Source: Rs1 sp029027825 (GTDB lineage Bacteria > Pseudomonadota > Gammaproteobacteria > Pseudomonadales > Balneatricaceae). Taken from it: 64,000 nucleotides of DNA. Within the stretch, counting starts at the first letter, position 1, and each line of letters begins with the position of its first letter. The notes under the pieces are model-generated. The model was not told the DNA's origin, ran no database searches, and saw only the letters and a list, made by a program, of their open reading frames with translations. This document shows positions 27,884-36,179 of the stretch, piece after piece. The position numbers and the translations under genes were made by a program. The DNA is taken from contig CP093399.1 of NCBI GenBank assembly GCA_029027825.1, positions 3,224,001 to 3,288,000 of the forward strand. The letters run 5' to 3'.

Positions 27884-28906
27884 TTAACTCTTTTGCGGTA
27901 CTATTTTGGGAATAGTTAAACTGGATATCCCAAGATCTACATAAGTTATTTGCCGCTCTCCCTCAGCAAAATCAATAAAGCTCTGCAGCCAGTGTTGATC
28001 CTTCCAAATAATTTCCATTACTCCCTCTGTAGGGCGATACAGTGTGGTGTATAAAGTCCCAAAGCCACGCTTAAAAGCATCACTGTATAAAGGAGCCTGT
28101 AAAAAACTTTGGATGAAACGCGCAGATGTTTGGTATTCATTCCTCAAACTTTGATCTAAAAAGATTAAGCGTTCCACGGTTTTCGTTGCCACTGCGTGCC
28201 GTTTCCAAGCTATTTTTTCCTGATGATTAGTCGACGCTAAATCTTCGAGTATCACCGCTGCACTATTTGGCGATAACCAAACAGTCACTGCATACCCTTG
28301 ATAGTCTACAATCGTCAAATTATAAGCCATGTGACAGGGAATTTTTTTAAGTGCGGCCACCGCCTCCGCAGTCGTATCACAAGTCTCTAATACATAACGT
28401 ACTATTAGTGGTATTCCGAAACCTGAGCCACCTTCAGTTTTACCGCCAAAGGCTAATGAAACGGCCAAACCAGAATCATTCATACCATCGACCAGCCCCC
28501 ACAGGCAATCTGACATACCTATGACCTGCCGCTTATTCCACTTGGTTTTAAGAATCACACCTTCTGTATACAGCGGATGGTAATCGTAATTTCGGATTAA
28601 AAAAAGTTCACTCTGTCTACGCCACACGGCTTGTGAACAGCCGGAAAAGTACATAGGTGGGTTATACATAGAAATGGCTCTAGCCGCCGCATCACTACCA
28701 CCCGCTAACTCCACTAACTGCTGGTAAATAGGGACAATTTCAGGCATATATTTCTTCAGCTGATTAAGACAAGTCAAGTACCTTGGCCTGGCGTTTACAC
28801 CCTCAGAAAAATACCATTTTTTATAGCTAGGCCACATTTGATTAAAGTATTTTTGCCACTTTAAACCCGGCTGTGCTTCATCTATTGATTGGAATTTATA
28901 TGTCAT
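27884..28906 (-). CDS. C45-type (isopenicillin N acyltransferase-like) Ntn hydrolase
   Basis: A 340-residue protein of the acyl-CoA:6-aminopenicillanate acyltransferase/C45 family. It has Gly89-Cys90 in MYFSGCSQAVW; in this family self-cleavage at a Gly-Cys bond exposes Cys as nucleophile. Also RNYDYHPLY, GLVDGMNDSGLAVSLAFGG, and PLIVRYVLETCDTTAEAVAALKKIP, followed by AYNLTIVDYQG, are family signatures. Function could be amide hydrolysis or acyl transfer; substrate unknown. It is downstream of the ATP-grasp gene but beyond a terminator. Its stop codon coincides with the TTAA flank of the adjacent MITE. Confidence 0.8.
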   Translation of the reverse strand: MTYKFQSIDEAQPGLKWQKYFNQMWPSYKKWYFSEGVNARPRYLTCLNQLKKYMPEIVPIYQQLVELAGGSDAAARAISMYNPPMYFSGCSQAVWRRQSELFLIRNYDYHPLYTEGVILKTKWNKRQVIGMSDCLWGLVDGMNDSGLAVSLAFGGKTEGGSGFGIPLIVRYVLETCDTTAEAVAALKKIPCHMAYNLTIVDYQGYAVTVWLSPNSAAVILEDLASTNHQEKIAWKRHAVATKTVERLIFLDQSLRNEYQTSARFIQSFLQAPLYSDAFKRGFGTLYTTLYRPTEGVMEIIWKDQHWLQSFIDFAEGERQITYVDLGISSLTIPKIVPQKS

Positions 28907-29178
28907 ATAATAGTACGGTTAAGTACTCCTAATTATCGCTTTTAAAAAGGTTGGCTCTAGAAAGCCCAACCTCAATAATTTATCTATATTTACCCCATAG
29001 CAGCTGGTCGAATTATCCCTTTAAGCACAGCGTTTTATTTCTAATCCAAAAAATCTACCGATAACTATTTAACATAGAACAACTTTTAAAGTAATTATTC
29101 GAGTAACCTACGGACCATCAATAATGATGATTAACCTACCTGGGAAAAGCTAACTATTGATCTACAAATAGACGAAAG

Positions 29179-29220
29179 AAAACCTCACTTTACAGTTGGG
29201 CGACAGACTGCAAAGTGGGG
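29179..29220 (-). terminator. Terminator of the decarboxylase-ATP-grasp operon
   Basis: On the reverse strand a CCCCACTTTGCAGT arm pairs with ACTGTAAAGTGAGG across a short loop and is followed by TTTTC. It lies about 28 bases beyond the ATP-grasp stop. The rest of the 28907-29247 gap has no other recognised feature. Confidence 0.85.
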
Positions 29221-29247
29221 GTTCCATTAATATCATATATTGACCTA

Positions 29248-30732
29248 TTACAGAATTTTGAACGCTCCTGCAGTTAATGAACTTGGAGAGTGCGCCACTT
29301 CCACTTGAGAGTCAGAGAGTTCAATACTCTTATAGCTTTTACGAATGCCATCAATCCAAGCCATTGCCCGGTCATTCAGCTCAAAATCATCAGTCATCAG
29401 ACGCCCTCGAGTAATTAAAATACCTAAATCTGCTCCTTCATATTCATAGTCATTACTATCACTGATGCGTAAGAAAAACGCTTCATTATCCGTTTCTACT
29501 GCACGACGACGATAATCAAAGTAACTAAAGTTTACATTGCCGTCTTCATCCATTGTATAAATACCAGATTGAGGCGCTTCAGTAATAAGCGCAACCGATT
29601 CATCGGTGTGTTTAATCACTAATTGCGACCAACTATCGATATTATCTTCTTCTGCCCAACGTGCATTCAAAGCTTCAACATCAAAATCAAACTCTACATC
29701 ACAAAACTCTAATAAGTGGAATAAAAACAAAGGCGCATCAGCATGAGCGAAGGCGGCGTGATTGGTTAAAGAACTGGCCCCTGTCACTCTCGGGTTAAGC
29801 TCTCCCAGATAAACTTCACCCGTGTCAGTATCCAGTAAGAAATCTAATTCGAAGTAACCTCGATAGCCTTCCGCTCGTAGTGCCTCGCCGAAGGCAAATG
29901 TATAATCGCGCGCTTTAGTACGTATTTCATCGGTAAATGCGCCAGCATATATTTCGTTACCACACCAGCCTCCTTTATAAGGAGTCAACTCTTTAAAGCC
30001 AACTAATTCCGTCATCAAAGGTCCGACCACAGTACCTTTTTGGGTGGTACAAGCTTCAATTGCCGAGCCTCTACAGTTAATCCGCTTCATGACTTTTATT
30101 TCTTCGCCGCACTCTATTTCTGCTGCGTACTTATTATACTCCTCACGATTAGATATGAAGTAAGTGGTGTGCCCCGAATCACCAAAGGCAGTTTGCAGTA
30201 CTAAATCATCACCTAGCCCCTCCTCTTTACATAATTCCTGTAAATGCTGATAATTTTCTATCTTGGATAAAAGATTAGGCACACTAGGCACTCCTGCCCG
30301 GTCTCCAATTCGCACTGTTTCTATCTTATTATCCAATTTACTGCGCAGACTGGCGCTGGGAAAACACACCTCTAAATTTAGCTCTTCACACAACTGTTCA
30401 GTTTTTTGATCAAACATCAAAAATATTGCTTTACCCTTTTCACCTTCATTAGCGCGGTTGGCAATATAGTCGACTACGTCTTTATGCTCTAACAAATAAT
30501 TATTAATATCTTCAATGCTTTCAAACTCTGCATGCGGTAATTCACTGGGAATAAATACGCTGGGATGCCGGCCATCAAAACAATCAAGATAATTAATATA
30601 TCTAAAATTTTTCACCCAGGTCGATATTCCTAACAAATTAAAATTAGTCGCACTTATAAAGTACATAGGTGTTTCATTTCTTAAGAAATAGCGTCTAATA
30701 TCTGATAGATTTTTTAGAATAGGCTTACTCAT
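29248..30732 (-). CDS. ATP-grasp domain protein (carboxylate-amine ligase type)
   Basis: A 494-residue member of the ATP-grasp superfamily, likely joining a carboxylate to an amine with ATP. Near the middle it has QTAFGDSGHTTYFI (ATP-lid region), MKRINCRGSAIEA, and YRGYFELDFLLDTDTGEVYLGELNPRVTGASSLTNH, where ELDFLL and GELNPRVTG hold the metal-binding Glu/Asn. No biotin-carboxylase partner is present. A longer open frame begins upstream, but the ATG at 30732 (MSKPILKN) has an AAAGGA site. It starts 37 bases after the decarboxylase stop, so the two genes form an operon. Substrates unknown; the product of the upstream decarboxylase is a plausible amine. Confidence 0.85.
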   Translation of the reverse strand: MSKPILKNLSDIRRYFLRNETPMYFISATNFNLLGISTWVKNFRYINYLDCFDGRHPSVFIPSELPHAEFESIEDINNYLLEHKDVVDYIANRANEGEKGKAIFLMFDQKTEQLCEELNLEVCFPSASLRSKLDNKIETVRIGDRAGVPSVPNLLSKIENYQHLQELCKEEGLGDDLVLQTAFGDSGHTTYFISNREEYNKYAAEIECGEEIKVMKRINCRGSAIEACTTQKGTVVGPLMTELVGFKELTPYKGGWCGNEIYAGAFTDEIRTKARDYTFAFGEALRAEGYRGYFELDFLLDTDTGEVYLGELNPRVTGASSLTNHAAFAHADAPLFLFHLLEFCDVEFDFDVEALNARWAEEDNIDSWSQLVIKHTDESVALITEAPQSGIYTMDEDGNVNFSYFDYRRRAVETDNEAFFLRISDSNDYEYEGADLGILITRGRLMTDDFELNDRAMAWIDGIRKSYKSIELSDSQVEVAHSPSSLTAGAFKIL

Positions 30733-30769
30733 TGTTGATTCATCCTTTCGCTCGATTTCACAATTTTTA

Positions 30770-33631
30770 TTATCTGATTTTTTTATGTTTAACGATTTTT
30801 TCTTTGACTGGCTTGATTTTTTCGACCACAACCTCAAAGGGAGTAATTGCTGCAGAAATCGCCAAAGTCGGACGGTTTTTGATAATAACTGACTCCAGTG
30901 CTGCTGCTGTGAACACCCCGAGCCCAAAATCCGGACGGTAGCCATGAATTTCTGACACGTCCAATGCCAACATATAATCAATAATTTCTTCACTTATTAC
31001 TTGTCCTGGTACTAATATTGGGAACCCTGGAGGGTATGGAATAACGAAACTAGTAGAAACTAGCTCTCTGGTTTTCATTAATTCGTGCATTTCACCTTTG
31101 GCAAAGTGGAAGTATTCGCAGTTTTCGTCGTTATAGCTAAGGAAGTACGCCTCTCTGATATTGCCTTCAGGAGTGTTTATATTTGCCCCTGCAGAGCATC
31201 TGAAAGCACTGTGAAAATAACTAAAGTCAGGTAGTGGAGGTAAGTCCTGAGTCAGAGACTTAACTTTAAGCGCCTGAATTTCTTTCTCTTTCGGGCTACG
31301 GCTCTCTGCCTGATCTTCAAATTTATTAATAATCGCTTGGAATACTTCAATCAAATGAGTAACGGCACTTCTAGTCGTGCCAATATTAATCATAAACAGC
31401 ACAGTATTACGTGAGGTTTTATTAATTTGAATGCCGTGCTGCTCCATTAAAATTTCATTTTTGAAAGTGTCGCCATCAATCCCAGTATTACCAATTTCTA
31501 AAGTAATTCTAGTCGGATCCACCACGAATTCATCATCGCGCCAAGCTTCTTCCATATGCGAAAATCCAGTTTTAGGATCGTAGTATGACTCAACTCCAGA
31601 CTGTCGATATATCGCTGGGACCATATCTTTATTGACTAAAAATTTAAAATATTTATTGAATCGGTCATCGTTGTACATAGTGCTACGTAAACTCATAGCT
31701 ATTTCTAATTGTCTATGTACCAAGCCATACCCTTCTAATTCCACTTGCCTACGACCTAAATCCAAAGAGGCTAAGATTTGGTAGTTTGGCGAAGTAGTCG
31801 TATGGGTCATATAGGCTTCGTGGAATGGACCTTCAACTTTTTGATTATAATCTTGATCGTAGATATGAATCATTGAACCTTGACGTAGCGAGGTTAAGGT
31901 TTTGTGCGTTGAATGAGTCGTATAAGTGCGCACTCTGGCTTTATCAGGGTCTGGCATTAAGCGATTATCTAGCCAAGTAGCATCGTCATTAGGGTCAAGT
32001 TTTTCCATGCGCTTGGCATAGTGACGATATTTTTCTTTATATTCAGGAGACTTAAATTTGCGATGCAATTTTTTGGCGGTATACATCCCTGTTCGCTGTC
32101 GATAAATAGGGTTAAAAGTTGCGAATGCGAACCATGCCTCATCCCACAAAAAAACCAAATCAGGTTTAATTGCCAAGCACTCTTCCATCACTCGTCGCAC
32201 GTTATAAACGATACCGTCAAAGGTGCAGTTAGTGAGTAATAGCATTTTAACTTTGTCGAGTTTTCCCGCTCTTTTGTATTCCAGTAGTTGTTTTTTAATT
32301 TCTCTTAACGGAACCGCCCCGTACATTGAATAATCGTTGATCGGGTATGAATCCAAATAGCAGACATGAGCCCCTGACAACACCATTCCATAGTGGTGCG
32401 ACTTATGACAATCTCGGTCAACCATCACTATATCGCCGGGTTGAATCAGCGCCTGTACGACTATTTTATTAGCCGTGGATGTACCGTTAGTGACGAAAAA
32501 CGATTCTTGAGAGCCAAATGCTCTACTGGCAAATTCTTGAGCTTCCTTCAGTGGACCGCTAGGCTGCAACAGCGAATCTAACCCTCCGGAAGTGGTGGAT
32601 GTTTCTGCAAGAAAAATATTAATACCGTAGAAATCAACCATATCTCCAATCCAATTGGAGCTAATCGCTGACTTGCCTCGGGATACCGGCATAGCGTGAA
32701 AAATACCAGTCGGTTTACGGCTGTATTTTTTAAGCGCGTTGAAAAATGGGGTCTTAAAACGCTCCCCTATACCGCTTAAAATACAGTGATGTTTTTCTAA
32801 ATAGTCGTTGTCACGATAGAATATCCTTTTGAAAGCTTGGGTTCTAGAACCGGCAATTTTTTCAGCTGCTATATTTGCTACTAGATACAAATCAAGTTCC
32901 GGACGTATATCACTCATCGACTTACCCAGCTCAATAATTCTTTTTACGTCGTCATTGTAACTTTTAACCCCAACTAGGAATTCATCCAAGCCTCCCATAC
33001 CGCTTTTTTTAGCTTTCATCGGCACGCCTTGGCGCAAGATACAGGCCTGGATGTTTTTGTTGATTAAAATCGCCGTGATGGCATCTTCAAAGCTGGGCAC
33101 CACCACTACGTCGTAAATAAATTTATCTTCTGAACTACGCGAATTTTTAAATACTTGACGTAGTGCCCGCACTGCCGCACTTGAAATATCATCAACCACT
33201 AACAGCTCGAAATACGGTATGGTTTTGGTATAACTTTTCTCTAACTGATAGTGCAGCGACTCAAACTCTTCAGCTTGTTCCTCCTCCCCCTGCCCCAAAT
33301 CGATAGTTCGACGCCGATAGGAGTCACTCGATAAAGCTCTAGAGATACGTTTGACTGATTGCGATAGCCCGTGGTGATTTAAGCTATCGAAATCCTTCCA
33401 CAGGCTACTAAAATTATCAGTAGAGGGGAATGAGTGATATTTTTCAATCCAATCTAAGGTATTTAAACAGTAGTTAACAGACTTTCTAATCCGCTTGTAC
33501 TCTCGATGACTGGGCTCTTTTCCCTTGAGCAGTTCAGTAAATTTACTAAGTCGACCCCATGTATCAGATCGCAGCTGAGTGACTTGATGATAAAATCCAA
33601 GTTCCGCATAATATTCTTGACTGAGAGGCAT
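30770..33631 (-). CDS. Large Orn/Lys/Arg-type PLP decarboxylase
   Basis: Fold-type I PLP enzyme of the inducible lysine/ornithine/arginine decarboxylase group. The PLP lysine is K577 in TTHSTHKTLTSLRQGSMIH and the aspartate pairing the pyridine ring is D497 in LVFLWDEAW. A receiver-like wing domain (about 141-205, LLVVDDISSAAVRALRQ) precedes the catalytic part. With 953 residues it is about 200 longer than E. coli decarboxylases: an extra N-terminal segment of about 135 residues, and an insertion near 518-562 between D497 and K577. It is first in an operon with the ATP-grasp gene. The amino acid substrate is not deducible. Confidence 0.9.
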   Translation of the reverse strand: MPLSQEYYAELGFYHQVTQLRSDTWGRLSKFTELLKGKEPSHREYKRIRKSVNYCLNTLDWIEKYHSFPSTDNFSSLWKDFDSLNHHGLSQSVKRISRALSSDSYRRRTIDLGQGEEEQAEEFESLHYQLEKSYTKTIPYFELLVVDDISSAAVRALRQVFKNSRSSEDKFIYDVVVVPSFEDAITAILINKNIQACILRQGVPMKAKKSGMGGLDEFLVGVKSYNDDVKRIIELGKSMSDIRPELDLYLVANIAAEKIAGSRTQAFKRIFYRDNDYLEKHHCILSGIGERFKTPFFNALKKYSRKPTGIFHAMPVSRGKSAISSNWIGDMVDFYGINIFLAETSTTSGGLDSLLQPSGPLKEAQEFASRAFGSQESFFVTNGTSTANKIVVQALIQPGDIVMVDRDCHKSHHYGMVLSGAHVCYLDSYPINDYSMYGAVPLREIKKQLLEYKRAGKLDKVKMLLLTNCTFDGIVYNVRRVMEECLAIKPDLVFLWDEAWFAFATFNPIYRQRTGMYTAKKLHRKFKSPEYKEKYRHYAKRMEKLDPNDDATWLDNRLMPDPDKARVRTYTTHSTHKTLTSLRQGSMIHIYDQDYNQKVEGPFHEAYMTHTTTSPNYQILASLDLGRRQVELEGYGLVHRQLEIAMSLRSTMYNDDRFNKYFKFLVNKDMVPAIYRQSGVESYYDPKTGFSHMEEAWRDDEFVVDPTRITLEIGNTGIDGDTFKNEILMEQHGIQINKTSRNTVLFMINIGTTRSAVTHLIEVFQAIINKFEDQAESRSPKEKEIQALKVKSLTQDLPPLPDFSYFHSAFRCSAGANINTPEGNIREAYFLSYNDENCEYFHFAKGEMHELMKTRELVSTSFVIPYPPGFPILVPGQVISEEIIDYMLALDVSEIHGYRPDFGLGVFTAAALESVIIKNRPTLAISAAITPFEVVVEKIKPVKEKIVKHKKIR

Positions 33632-34036
33632 ATCCGTAATTCCATTTATGCTGCTAATATCGATTAAATTATAGACAGTATTATTATGTTTGCAGTACTA
33701 ATCCTTGAGCAATATATTAATGAACAGTAACTGAATAAAGCACAGTGTAAGGTAAACTTCAACTGCATTATTCCAATTACAATTTTTCCTATTTCAAAAA
33801 AAATTATTAATCATTGATATATCTGTATTTTATTATCAATCAAGTTCTTCTAACGCAGCTGAATCTGAATACACAATGTCGCAAACCACACGTTTTACTC
33901 AGATAAAAACAGTCGGAGTAAAACTTTATCATGTAATGTTTTAAAACACTGGACTAATAGACTTAGCCATTCTTTGATCTAAAGACGACATTTTTAGTTA
34001 AGTTTCTTGACAGTAAATTGATAATCGAATATTTTT

Positions 34037-34070
34037 ATTGAATGCACATTTAATTAAACGCGCATTCAAT
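34037..34070 (+). promoter_or_regulatory. Probable BetI operator
   Basis: Inverted repeat ATTGAATGC...GCATTCAAT with a 16-base centre, ending 20 bases before the betI start. BetI in other proteobacteria autoregulates through ATTGAA/TTCAAT palindromes in front of the bet operon, and choline relieves it. The remaining upstream region 33632-34036 is AT-rich, between the divergent decarboxylase and betI, with no other clear element. Confidence 0.6.
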
Positions 34071-34090
34071 ATAAAAGGACGCTACAAGTA

Positions 34091-34708
34091 ATGCCTAAAG
34101 TAGGAATGCCGGCGATTCGCAAGCCCCAGTTGATCGAAGCTACTATGGAAGCGATTAACGATGTTGGCTTACAAAAGGCCAGTGTGGTGATGATCAGTAG
34201 TTACGCTGGGGTTTCTCCAGCGATCATCAATCATTACTTCGGTGGTAAAGATGGCTTATTAGAAGAGACCATGCGCAGTATTTTACGCCAGCTATCGCAA
34301 GGCGTTCAACGGCGCTTGGCGCTGTGCGATAAAGATGATGTCAATGCGCGCATCAAAGCGATTGTCGGTGGTAATTTTGACCCTCGACAAGTCGATAGTA
34401 AGGTCGTTAAAACCTGGTTGACTTTTTGGTCGCAAGCTATGCATCAACCGCAGCTTTACAGGCTGCAACGAGTGAATGAAAAACGACTTTTATCGCACTT
34501 ATTACTAGAGCTAAAAAGGGTGTTACCCGCCGATCAAGCAAAATTTGTCGCGCTATCAATTGCCGCACTTATCGATGGAATTTGGCTGCGTGGATCGCTT
34601 AACCCGAATGGCATTGACAGTGATTTAGCCCAGCGTATTATCGCTGATTATTTAGAAAAACAACTTCCTGATGAGACAATTAGTTTCAGCAGAGTATCCA
34701 GCAATTAA
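34091..34708 (+). CDS. betI: Choline-responsive repressor BetI (TetR family)
   Basis: TetR-type repressor of the choline oxidation operon. The 205-residue protein starts MPKVGMPAIRKPQLIEATMEAI, then has the helix-turn-helix MISSYAGVSPAIINHYFGGKDGLL, and the BetI-specific ligand region KVVKTWLTFWSQAMHQPQLYRLQRVNEKRLLSHL. First of three genes; betB begins 13 bases after its stop, betA follows. A probable operator lies just upstream. Confidence 0.96.
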   Translation: MPKVGMPAIRKPQLIEATMEAINDVGLQKASVVMISSYAGVSPAIINHYFGGKDGLLEETMRSILRQLSQGVQRRLALCDKDDVNARIKAIVGGNFDPRQVDSKVVKTWLTFWSQAMHQPQLYRLQRVNEKRLLSHLLLELKRVLPADQAKFVALSIAALIDGIWLRGSLNPNGIDSDLAQRIIADYLEKQLPDETISFSRVSSN

Positions 34709-34721
34709 AAAGAACATACCT

Positions 34722-36179
34722 ATGAAATCAACGCAATTATATATCCATGGTCAATACTGCGACGCAACATCTGGCAGTAGTTTTGCAAATTATAACCCCG
34801 CCACTGGTGAGCTGTTAGCCAACGTGCAAATAGCCGCGGCACAAGATGTCGACAAGGCGGTCGCCTCGGCATTAAAAGGCTTTCAAATTTGGTCGGCAAT
34901 GAGCGGCACTGAACGCGGCAGAATAATGCTGCGCGCCGTGGCTATTTTACGCGAGCGAAATGCTGAACTAGCCATGCTAGAAGTGCTAGATACTGGTAAA
35001 CCTATCCAAGAAGCGGACTGTGTCGACATCGAAACAGGCGCGGATGTGATTGAATATTATGCAGGACTCGCGACTACTATCAGTGGTCAGCAGCAAGATT
35101 TAGGCGGTACTAACTTTTACTATTCACGTCGTGAACCACTCGGGGTTTGCGCTGGTATAGGGGCATGGAATTATCCTATTCAAATTGCTATGTGGAAATC
35201 AGGCCCAGCACTCGCCGCCGGTAATGCGATGATATTTAAGCCCTCTGAAGAAACCCCTTTAAGTGTTTTAAAGCTGGCTGAAATTTATACTGAAGCGGGT
35301 TTGCCAGACGGAGTTTTTAATGTCGTGCAAGGCGATGGCAAAGTCGGTCAAGCACTCTCCCGTCACCCGGGAATAGCCAAAGTATCGTTTACCGGTGAAT
35401 GCGGTACCGGTAAAAAAGTAATGGCGGATGCCGCAGGATCCTTAAAAGAGGTGACTATGGAGCTCGGCGGCAAATCAGCATTTATCGCCTTTGCCGATGC
35501 CAATTTGGAAAATGCCGTTTCCGGTGCACTGCTAGCTAACTTTTATACTCAAGGTGAAGTTTGCACTAACGGTACTAGAGTGTTCGTACACAGCAGCATC
35601 TACGACCAGTTTATTGAAAAAATCCAGCAGCGCACTGAAAAAATGATTATCGGAGATCCCACTGATAGCAACACCCAAGTCGGTTCTTTAATATCCAAAG
35701 ATCATATGCAAAAAGTTCTCGGCTATATTGAAGCGGCAAAGCAGGCTGGCGCAAGGTTAGTGTGCGGCGGTCAGCAAGTGACTGAGAATGGCTTAGCCAG
35801 GGGCTGTTTTGTGCAACCGACTGTATTTGCTGATTGCAGTGACGATATGCCCAACGTTAAAGAGGAAATTTTTGGCCCGGTAATGTCCATTTTAAAGTTT
35901 GAAACTGAAGAAGAAGTCATTCAAAGAGCCAATAATACCGAGTTCGGTTTAGCCGCTGGCTTAGTTACCACTGACTTTGCAAGGGCTCACCGAGTCATTG
36001 CCAAGCTGCAGGCTGGGATATGCTGGATTAACACTTGGGGTAGCTCACCTGCACAAATGCCAGTCGGAGGCTACAAGCAATCTGGCATCGGCCGTGAAAA
36101 TGGCATCGATACTCTAAATCAATACACCCAAGTTAAAAGTGTCTACGTAGAATTGGGAGATATCGAGTGCCCGTACTAA
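34722..36179 (+). CDS. betB: Betaine aldehyde dehydrogenase
   Basis: Oxidises betaine aldehyde to glycine betaine with NAD(P). The 485-residue protein has the ALDH signatures VTMELGGKSAFIAFADANLENAV (general base Glu in MELGG) and GEVCTNGTRVFVHSS (catalytic Cys), plus GIGAWNYPIQIAMWK. The ATG at 34722 (MKSTQLYIHGQY) is preferred over an in-frame start 51 bases upstream inside betI. It overlaps betA by 13 bases, so translation is coupled. Confidence 0.97.
   Translation: MKSTQLYIHGQYCDATSGSSFANYNPATGELLANVQIAAAQDVDKAVASALKGFQIWSAMSGTERGRIMLRAVAILRERNAELAMLEVLDTGKPIQEADCVDIETGADVIEYYAGLATTISGQQQDLGGTNFYYSRREPLGVCAGIGAWNYPIQIAMWKSGPALAAGNAMIFKPSEETPLSVLKLAEIYTEAGLPDGVFNVVQGDGKVGQALSRHPGIAKVSFTGECGTGKKVMADAAGSLKEVTMELGGKSAFIAFADANLENAVSGALLANFYTQGEVCTNGTRVFVHSSIYDQFIEKIQQRTEKMIIGDPTDSNTQVGSLISKDHMQKVLGYIEAAKQAGARLVCGGQQVTENGLARGCFVQPTVFADCSDDMPNVKEEIFGPVMSILKFETEEEVIQRANNTEFGLAAGLVTTDFARAHRVIAKLQAGICWINTWGSSPAQMPVGGYKQSGIGRENGIDTLNQYTQVKSVYVELGDIECPY

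Noticed and set aside
30733..30993. 87-residue N-terminal extension of the ATP-grasp protein overlapping the decarboxylase gene
   Set aside because: Composition is unlike protein and the internal ATG at 30732 has a good ribosome site.
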